Shown piece after piece: positions 6,318-10,898 of a DNA stretch of 10,898 nucleotides (within the stretch, counting starts at the first letter, position 1; each line of letters begins with the position of its first letter). The position numbers and the translations under genes were made by a program. The stretch lies in assembly GCA_033809435.1 (NCBI GenBank), contig JAPXLS010000068.1, positions 1-10,898 of the forward strand. Reading direction: 5' to 3'. A model generated the notes under the pieces. It was not told where the DNA came from and made no database searches. It saw nothing but the letters and a program-made list of their open reading frames with translations. Origin of the DNA: JAAZIN01 sp033809435. Its GTDB lineage: Bacteria > Bacillota > Dethiobacteria > DTU022.

Positions 6318-7493
6318 CTAGACAGGCTGGAGCGGTGAGGGTGAGCCGCCCTTTGATCCGAGGAGTTCAGCATAGAGCTCGAGCATCTTCTCAGCGCTGT
6401 GGCCCGAGGAGAGCTCCTTTGCGTTCTGCAGTGCATTTTGCCGCATCTTCTTGTGAAGTGCGCGGTCCTGCAGCAGCATGTTGACGGCGCCGGTAAAGGA
6501 ATCCAGGGAGTGCTCCGCAAGCAGCCCGTCTTCGCCGTCCCTGACCATTTCAGCAGCGCCGTAGGCGCTGATGGCCACCACCGGCAGGCCGGCAGCTTTG
6601 GCCTCCGCAATAACCAGTCCCTGCGTCTCCGTTACCGAGGGGAAGACAAACAGATCTGCCGAGGCATAACAGTTCACAACCTGCTCGCGCGGCAGCACAC
6701 CGGTAAATATCACCTTGCCCGCGATCCCCAGATGCAGGCACAGGCGGCGCAGCTCCTCTTCCATGGGGCCGCCGCCCACGATCACCAGGTGCAGGCCGGG
6801 ATTCTCCCCTTGCAGCCGGTAAAAGGAGTCGATCAAAAATGTGATGTTTTTCTCCCTGCCCAGACGGCCCACGAAAAGGAGTATTTTTTCATCTGCGGGA
6901 AGACCGAAGTTGTCCTGCAGCCAGAAGGGATCGGGTCGTTCAAATTCTTTCAGATCGATACCCGTTGGAATGACCACTACCCTTGCGGTTACTCCCATTT
7001 CCCCCAGGTGGCTTTCCACCAGGCGGGAGGGAGCAACCACCAGGCTGCACCGGTTGCAAAAATCCCTCACGATGGTCTGCACCAGCTGTTTCGTGGTCTG
7101 CCGGGCCACTGGCAGATAATGGACATATTGTTCGTACAGGGTATGGAAGGTGAAGATGAGCGGCAGATTGTACTGGCGGGCGGCAAAGGCGCCCAACCTT
7201 CCCAGGAGAAAGGGCGAATGAACATGGATGATTTCCAGGTTGATCCGGCGCATTGTTGCCCTGAGCTGGGCCGAGAAAGGGAGGGGAATGGAGAATTCGG
7301 GCATTGTCGGGGCCGGAATGGAGGCGAAGCGAAATACCCTGTCTTCCCGGGGATAGTGTATGAGGGGGTAATCAGGGCCGAATATGTAGACCTCATGCCC
7401 GCCATCGCTGAATTCCCGGGCAAAAAGCTCGATGGAGCGGACCACGCCGCTCGTATAAGGGCGGTAACTGTCGGTAAAGAAGCCTATATTCAC
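6318..7493 (-). CDS. GT4 family (group 1) glycosyltransferase
   Basis: This is a cytosolic or membrane-associated retaining glycosyltransferase of the GT-B fold, 391 residues. The N-terminal MNIGFFTDSYRPYTSGVVRS is the classic opening of the GT4 subgroup that includes diacylglycerol glucosyltransferases and mannosyltransferases. HVHSPFLLG (90-98) is the expected acceptor-side motif, followed by FTFHTLYEQY. The C-terminal donor domain shows LLFVGRLGREKN (205-216), GGGPMEEEL (240-248) and the EX7E pair E289/E297 in ETQGLVIAE. Likely roles are glycolipid or envelope polysaccharide synthesis; the acceptor is not determinable. The start is GTG 7493, with AGGTGA at 7501-7506 (7 nt spacing). It overlaps the upstream gene's stop by four bases (GTGA), so the two are translationally coupled. 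It ends at the shared terminator at 6241-6283. Confidence 0.93.
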   Translation of the reverse strand: MNIGFFTDSYRPYTSGVVRSIELFAREFSDGGHEVYIFGPDYPLIHYPREDRVFRFASIPAPTMPEFSIPLPFSAQLRATMRRINLEIIHVHSPFLLGRLGAFAARQYNLPLIFTFHTLYEQYVHYLPVARQTTKQLVQTIVRDFCNRCSLVVAPSRLVESHLGEMGVTARVVVIPTGIDLKEFERPDPFWLQDNFGLPADEKILLFVGRLGREKNITFLIDSFYRLQGENPGLHLVIVGGGPMEEELRRLCLHLGIAGKVIFTGVLPREQVVNCYASADLFVFPSVTETQGLVIAEAKAAGLPVVAISAYGAAEMVRDGEDGLLAEHSLDSFTGAVNMLLQDRALHKKMRQNALQNAKELSSGHSAEKMLELYAELLGSKGGSPSPLQPV

Positions 7494-8383
7494 CGTTTGC
7501 TCACCTGGCCCGGATTATTTCCTTCATTGCCCGTCAGCCACTGCAAGGCGGCATAGAGCCAGGGCCACTGCGCTCCGCCGCCGCCTTCGGTCTGCACCAG
7601 TTCTCTTGACGGGACATATCCCAGTTCGGGATGGGGTCCCGAAAGCAGCACCCGCCCCTGTCCAAAGGAAAATGCAATTATGGCGGCTTCACCATTGGAA
7701 CTGTAGCGGGCCAGAACATCAACGTCGTCGGCGGCAAAACCGGTAAAGCGGGGCCCGTCAAAGTACCACATCTCCATGGTATCCAAGAAACTTTCATTGA
7801 AAAGGATCCCCTTGTTCAGCTCGACAGGGGAAAGGGAACCCCAGCCCAGGCTCAAAGGACCGGCCGCTTCACCTGAAAAAAGTCCCAGGGGGTACTCGAA
7901 TGTATTATCCCCCCAGCGCATGGTAGAGGAGGCATAATAAGCGCCGGCGCAAAAACCGACAAAACAACCGCCATTTTCTACAAAGGAGCGGATGTTTGCA
8001 TGGTTTTCAATATAATGCATGTACTCGGCGCTCCAGCCGCCCACAAAAACCAGGATATCGCAGATCTCCTTCATGTTGGCGCTGCTGACCGTTGGCTCAT
8101 CGATTTCCACGCAGGTCAGCTCGTATTCTTCAAGAAAATTGTGCAGCGCCTCTATGTCCACATCCCAGCTGCCCCTGCCGGTGTAAAGACCGACAGTGCA
8201 GTCCAGGGGTTCCGGTCCCGCCGGTTCAGAGATGGCGGGCTCCCCTGCCGGGCCGTTCCCGCCCGGTGCAGCGGGAGGGCCCGTTTCGACGGAGCTGCTT
8301 TTTATGGCATCGATGAGAAAAAGCGAGCCCACCGTTAAAAGGGCCAGGGTTAGAATAATTATTATTGTGGAACGCAGCCGCAT
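7490..8383 (-). CDS. Membrane-anchored class I GATase-like protein (BPL_N type)
   Basis: The start ATG at 8383 is preferred because GGAGTGAT (8390-8397) precedes it with 6 nt spacing; an in-frame ATG at 8410 has no ribosome binding site. From 8383 the protein has 297 residues. MRLR leads into a hydrophobic helix (about 6-24), then a Pro/Gly/Glu-rich linker (about 31-60), and then a globular domain facing outward. That domain resembles the biotin-protein-ligase N-terminal (BPL_N) group of class I glutamine-amidotransferase-like folds. It has VFVGGWSAEY (112-121), the nucleophile elbow GGCFVGFCAGAYYAS with C145, and SGPHPE with H251 and E253, so the full Cys-His-Glu set is present. The reaction is unknown; the location suggests work on an extracytoplasmic substrate. 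It is cotranscribed and coupled with the GT4 gene, which suggests an envelope role. Confidence 0.85.
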   Translation of the reverse strand: MRLRSTIIIILTLALLTVGSLFLIDAIKSSSVETGPPAAPGGNGPAGEPAISEPAGPEPLDCTVGLYTGRGSWDVDIEALHNFLEEYELTCVEIDEPTVSSANMKEICDILVFVGGWSAEYMHYIENHANIRSFVENGGCFVGFCAGAYYASSTMRWGDNTFEYPLGLFSGEAAGPLSLGWGSLSPVELNKGILFNESFLDTMEMWYFDGPRFTGFAADDVDVLARYSSNGEAAIIAFSFGQGRVLLSGPHPELGYVPSRELVQTEGGGGAQWPWLYAALQWLTGNEGNNPGQVSKR

Positions 8384-8447
8384 ACTTTTATCACTCCCGG
8401 GCACTGCCATATCATTTTCGGAACTGTTTGTACAGGTCTCTGCTAGA

Positions 8448-8453
8448 ATTATA
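8448..8453 (-). promoter_or_regulatory. Extended -10 promoter for the GATase-like/glycosyltransferase pair
   Basis: Read on the minus strand, the site is TGA followed by TATAAT, a perfect -10 with the TGn extension, starting transcription near 8441 and giving a leader of about 58 nt. The -35 position (8471-8476) reads TATATT, a poor match. Activity may therefore rest on the extended -10 or on an activator bound upstream, where the TGATAC repeats lie. Confidence 0.55.
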
Positions 8454-8497
8454 TCATCTGTGCAGCTTCAAATATAGTATTAGCGGGAAGACTGCAC

Positions 8498-8536
8498 TGA
8501 TACATTTTATGATACAGTATCACGGTCCCCGATACC
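8498..8536. repeat. TGATAC repeat cluster, possible operator
   Basis: TGATAC occurs at 8498-8503 and 8510-8515, 12 bp apart. The second copy forms a perfect palindrome with GTATCA (8517-8522) around a single A, and a further GATAC lies at 8531-8535. The cluster sits in the divergent intergenic region, about 45-85 bp upstream of the minus-strand -10 box and 110 bp before the holin-like gene. Spacing of about one helical turn and dyad symmetry are what a dimeric regulator site would show. No regulator gene is present in the window. Confidence 0.45.
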
Positions 8537-8547
8537 TGGAAATACTT

Positions 8548-8629
8548 GAACTGCAGCGAGGCCGCCAATGAGTCAGGCTTGCAGTTCTAAGCTAACTGTC
8601 GGGAGCATATTTTTAAATGGGCTCTTTTT
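8548..8629 (+). other. Two potential hairpins upstream of the holin-like gene
   Basis: GAACTGCA (8548-8555) pairs perfectly with TGCAGTTC (8580-8587) across a 24-base loop that has inner GCC/GGC complementarity. A weaker AT-rich hairpin, GAGC (8603-8606) with GCTC (8621-8624), is followed by TTTTTA (8624-8629). They could form a structured leader or weak attenuator. I see no convincing + strand promoter in 8384-8648, so whether they are transcribed is uncertain. Confidence 0.3.
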
Positions 8630-8648
8630 ACAGGAGTGGGGGAGAGGG

Positions 8649-8900
8649 ATGGATCAGCTTACGGTATATGGTGTGGCCCTTGTTCCGGTGATTATCGGCC
8701 TGTCCGAACTGCTGAAGCGCTTCGGCATGCCTGCCAGGCTGATCCCGCTGGTGGCGCTGGCCCTGGGACTATTTTTTTCCTTTTTTTACCTTGCGCCGGG
8801 AGAACCCAAAAAAGCGATTCTTTTCGGAGCCGTGCTCGGGCTGTCCGCAATCGGCCTTTTTTCCGGCGCCAAAAACACCATCATGAGCCGGAAGAAATAA
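8649..8900 (+). CDS. Small holin-like membrane protein (83 aa)
   Basis: The start is placed at ATG 8649, which follows a long purine tract (AGGAG at 8632-8636, then GGGGGAG at 8638-8644). An upstream in-frame ATG at 8568 would add 27 residues without membrane character or a good ribosome binding site. The product MDQLTVYGVALVPVIIGLSE and onward has three hydrophobic segments (about residues 5-20, 32-50 and 57-74), with short charged links such as LLKRFGMP and PGEPKK and the basic tail SRKK. Size, helix count and the VPVIIGLSELLKRFG pattern resemble phage-type holins found in Firmicutes genomes. No endolysin, phage structural gene or integrase is visible, so a phage origin is not shown. It may be a domesticated holin or an unrelated small membrane protein. 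The nearest downstream landmark is the dif site. Confidence 0.7.
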   Translation: MDQLTVYGVALVPVIIGLSELLKRFGMPARLIPLVALALGLFFSFFYLAPGEPKKAILFGAVLGLSAIGLFSGAKNTIMSRKK

Positions 8901-9040
8901 GAACCGCACACCGGGCCGCTTTGACCGACATTCCGCATAATCCGCTGCTGTACAGGCTTAAAGCAGGGACAACCCCTGCGGCACCGGCGTCTGCATGGAA
9001 GAGGTTAAAGCGGAAGCGAATCTGATCTGCGCCCCCCTTT

Positions 9041-9068
9041 AGTTGACATAAGATACATTATCGGAAGT
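9041..9068 (-). other. dif: dif site: XerC/XerD chromosome dimer resolution site
   Basis: Read on the minus strand, the 28 bp consist of arm ACTTCCGATAA (9058-9068), six-base centre TGTATC (9052-9057) and arm TTATGTCAACT (9041-9051). The B. subtilis dif has arms ACTTCCTAGAA and TTATGTAAACT with centre TATATA, so 23 of 28 positions agree. Against the degenerate Firmicutes consensus as I remember it, only one position departs. The outer arms are the XerC-type and XerD-type binding half-sites, and the centre is where strands are exchanged. The site resolves chromosome dimers at the terminus with FtsK/SpoIIIE-type help. No recombinase gene is beside it, as is normal for chromosomal dif. The gene orientation change across it fits a terminus. 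A mobile element's mimic site is the main alternative. Confidence 0.85.
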
Positions 9069-9190
9069 TAAAGCTTCATTCTCCGGCCGGTTATTTTATC
9101 CAGTGTACAGTCATGTCGCGCCGGTCGCATCACCCCATGGCTCCTTTTCGAGAGGCTAAAGGGAACAGGCCGGATAACACCTATATCAAA

Positions 9191-9217
9191 ATTGAGGCGG
9201 GGAGCCTCTCCCCGCCT
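9191..9217 (-). terminator. Intrinsic terminator of the surface protein gene
   Basis: GGCGGGGAG (9196-9204) and CTCCCCGCC (9208-9216) form a perfect stem around a three-base loop, extended by one A-T pair. On the minus strand it is followed by TCAATTTT, a short U-rich run, and lies about 40 nt past the stop codon at 9258. On the plus strand no T-run follows, so it serves the minus strand only. Confidence 0.7.
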
Positions 9218-9257
9218 TCCATCCTGAAAAGTTGAGCAATTCTTTGCGGCACGGCTC

Positions 9258-10805
9258 TTAACGCTGTGAGCGCAGCCTGCGCTGCAGTACCAGCACCGTA
9301 GTACCAGCAATCAGAAGCGCTCCTGCGAAAGGCAGTACCGGCAAGGCGCCGTCTGTATGTGAAAGCAGACCGGACCTGGTTTCTGAACCAGGTTTTCCCC
9401 CGGACTTCGGCCCGGGCACCGGCCCTGATCCCGGTACCGGCTCCTGAGCGGCCGCTGATGGAGCAAATATTCCGAAGGTGCTGAAGCCGGTCAGTTTGGC
9501 CCAGACAAAATGCTGCGCTATATTTACGCCCTGTTCGGGAAGCAGCGCCCAGGCTCCGCTGTCCGGGTTGAGCCGGTACAGCTTCAGCTCTTCTTCCTCC
9601 ATCCCTGCAGGAAGATCTGCGGGATCATAGTAGGCTTTGATGGTGAAACCTGCGCCTTCCAGGCCCATTCTGCCTATGGAAAGATAGATCCCCGCCGCAT
9701 CGGCCCCCGGGGGCTTGTTGTGATCATCGCTGCCGTAACGGGTAACCGAGATCGAACCCGGGTCTTCGGCGCCTGAAAATTCAAGCTCCACCCTGGGCCA
9801 GGATTCGTAATTGTAGGAAAGCGTCCCCGAGGCCTCTTCGGATTCCTGCATTATGGAAGCTGCGCCATTCACGTACTTCCAGTTGGCGCAAAGGGTCAGA
9901 TTTGCCGGTCCGACAGCCTGGAATGCGTAGACATAATCCCTCGAGAGCAGAGTGCCTGCGCTCCAGTGCCCCTGGTACCAACCCTGAAAGACCAGGTTGT
10001 CCATTTCCTCTACCGAGGGATCAGGCCCGGTGTACACAAAGACATTTGCGCCGTACTCGACCATGCCCGGACCCCCTGCTGCCGGGGTCTGGAACCCATC
10101 CCCCGGCCTCTCGCCACCACTCCAGACATCGATCCACAGGTAGCGGCACAACTGTATCTTGGCAAAGGTGTAGGCATTACCGGCAGACGCAGGTTCGGCG
10201 ACTATCGAGGCTGTATCGAAATTTATGGGATGGTCACAATCGACTCTGTAAAGAAAATCCCAGTCTGCCCACTCGCCCGTGACTGCCGGGCGGGAAAAGA
10301 ACTGCACCCGCCATCCATCCTCATCGGTGTCCCGGGTAAATTCCAACCGCAGATCCAATTTGTCATATGTGACATTTTCCGAGGATGACGATGCTGGGTT
10401 GTTCAGTGCGCTTTGTTCCACCAGCAAATTGGCGCCGTTTTCGGTCCTCGTTGCCTGTAAACCGATGTACTCCCCGGCGCTGTTCTGAAGGCGGATCTTC
10501 GCTACGCCCAAATTATCGACAGAGCTGAGATCAAGTCCGTAGATTCCGAAGCCGATAAACTGCCCGTTGACAATCTTTGAAGCGTCAATGGACCAGGTTT
10601 TCATACTGTCAACTGTAACATTATTTACTTCATAGAACGGGATGAATCCCGGGCAGCTTGATTCGCCCTGAAAACAGGCGGGAAAGTGCTCACACCTGGT
10701 GGCGGGCTGCCATAATGTTTCAGCGCGCGTTGCTCCCGCAGGAATCAGCAGCAACAGTGCGGTCAGAACAGACGCTGCCGCAAAAAATACCCCATTTTTT
10801 TTCAT
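9258..10805 (-). CDS. Secreted, membrane-anchored multidomain surface protein
   Basis: The start is placed at ATG 10805, since AAGGGG lies 7 nt before it; a GTG one codon earlier is only 4 nt from that site. The 515-residue product has a signal peptide (MKKNGVFFAAASVLTALLLL, then AGATRA) with likely cleavage after A28. Residues about 30-230 form a predicted beta-rich domain with an N-terminal cysteine cluster (C38, C44, C51), which I do not recognise. Residues about 245-310 (VFQGWYQGHWSAG and later LTLCANW) match the pattern of Listeria-Bacteroides (InlB B-type) repeats, one copy. Residues about 385-448 (YYDPADLP, EEELKLYRLNPDSGAW, LTGFSTFGIF) are a C-terminal module common in surface proteins. 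A Pro/Gly/Ser stalk (452-485), a hydrophobic segment (488-507) and the tail RRLRSQR follow. LPFAG (491-495) only loosely resembles a sortase motif. A weak promoter candidate (TTGAAC at 10849-10854, TAAAAA at 10826-10831) lies upstream. Confidence 0.85.
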   Translation of the reverse strand: MKKNGVFFAAASVLTALLLLIPAGATRAETLWQPATRCEHFPACFQGESSCPGFIPFYEVNNVTVDSMKTWSIDASKIVNGQFIGFGIYGLDLSSVDNLGVAKIRLQNSAGEYIGLQATRTENGANLLVEQSALNNPASSSSENVTYDKLDLRLEFTRDTDEDGWRVQFFSRPAVTGEWADWDFLYRVDCDHPINFDTASIVAEPASAGNAYTFAKIQLCRYLWIDVWSGGERPGDGFQTPAAGGPGMVEYGANVFVYTGPDPSVEEMDNLVFQGWYQGHWSAGTLLSRDYVYAFQAVGPANLTLCANWKYVNGAASIMQESEEASGTLSYNYESWPRVELEFSGAEDPGSISVTRYGSDDHNKPPGADAAGIYLSIGRMGLEGAGFTIKAYYDPADLPAGMEEEELKLYRLNPDSGAWALLPEQGVNIAQHFVWAKLTGFSTFGIFAPSAAAQEPVPGSGPVPGPKSGGKPGSETRSGLLSHTDGALPVLPFAGALLIAGTTVLVLQRRLRSQR

Positions 10806-10898
10806 CACAGTTCCCCTTTTATTGTTTTTTAACGTGACCCTGTAAGCCGTTCAATCATCTATCCTGAACATAAATGAACAGCTGAAGGCAATCACCCC

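Larger units (their letters stand above)
8901..9257. other. Non-coding region holding the dif site and one terminator
   Basis: No start codon with a ribosome binding site opens a plausible gene in this 357 bp stretch. It contains the dif site (9041-9068), a small GCAGGG/CCCTGC hairpin (8963-8979) without a T-run, a pair of complementary TTATCC/GGATAA segments (about 9094 and 9173), and the minus-strand terminator at 9191-9217. Such long non-coding spacing around a recombination site is unsurprising. Confidence 0.6.

Noticed and set aside
6399..7556. Plus-strand reading frame of 385 codons opposite the glycosyltransferase
   Set aside because: The minus-strand GT4 protein has full motifs; the plus frame is rich in Gln/His/Gly without domains, typical of an antisense shadow.
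8963..8979. GCAGGG/CCCTGC hairpin as terminator of the holin-like gene
   Set aside because: The stem is only 6 bp and no T-run follows on the + strand.
9041..9068. The Xer-type site as attachment site of an inserted mobile element
   Set aside because: No recombinase, second copy or element boundary is visible in the window, and the near-consensus match and strand polarity fit chromosomal dif better; not fully excluded.
9500..9870. Sub-repeats within the surface protein suggesting a tandem repeat array
   Set aside because: Only one InlB-type unit could be recognised; no second copy was found.

Overview
The window looks like a chromosomal segment from a GC-rich Gram-positive anaerobe of the Firmicutes (a Clostridia-type lineage; genus not identifiable from sequence alone). 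The grounds are sigma-A type promoters with TGn-extended -10 boxes, strong purine-rich Shine-Dalgarno sites, a lipoprotein ABC transporter of the COG2984/COG4120/COG1101 type, a VanW-family protein, a small DUF1657-like protein and a dif site that fits the Firmicutes consensus closely. No transposase, phage structural gene, rRNA or CRISPR array was found.

Layout. Bases 1-1121 hold the 3' part of a VanW/G5-like cell-envelope protein, followed by a 59-residue DUF1657-like protein (1222-1401). A strong promoter at 1493-1521 drives gltX (glutamyl-tRNA synthetase), whose start is most likely the TTG at 1556. A second promoter (3037-3065) gives a leader of about 135 nt with an intrinsic terminator (3138-3167) in front of a three-gene ABC importer operon: substrate-binding lipoprotein, permease and ATPase. 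A stand-alone tRNA-Gln(CUG) with its own promoter follows. Its long bidirectional terminator also ends the convergent minus-strand pair: a membrane-anchored GATase-like protein (BPL_N type, full Cys-His-Glu set) translationally coupled to a GT4 glycosyltransferase.

The divergent intergenic region (8384-8648) carries a TGATAC repeat cluster and hairpins, and leads into an 83-residue holin-like three-helix membrane protein. About 140 bp beyond it, at 9041-9068, is a near-consensus dif site, the XerC/XerD recombination site. The last gene, on the minus strand, encodes a secreted multidomain surface protein with a C-terminal membrane anchor.

How it fits together. Genes left of dif are mostly on the + strand and the gene to its right is on the - strand, which is the polarity expected where two replichores meet. 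The window therefore probably covers the replication terminus. The rest is a mix of housekeeping translation genes (gltX, tRNA-Gln), one uptake system under probable leader-RNA control, and several cell-envelope genes.
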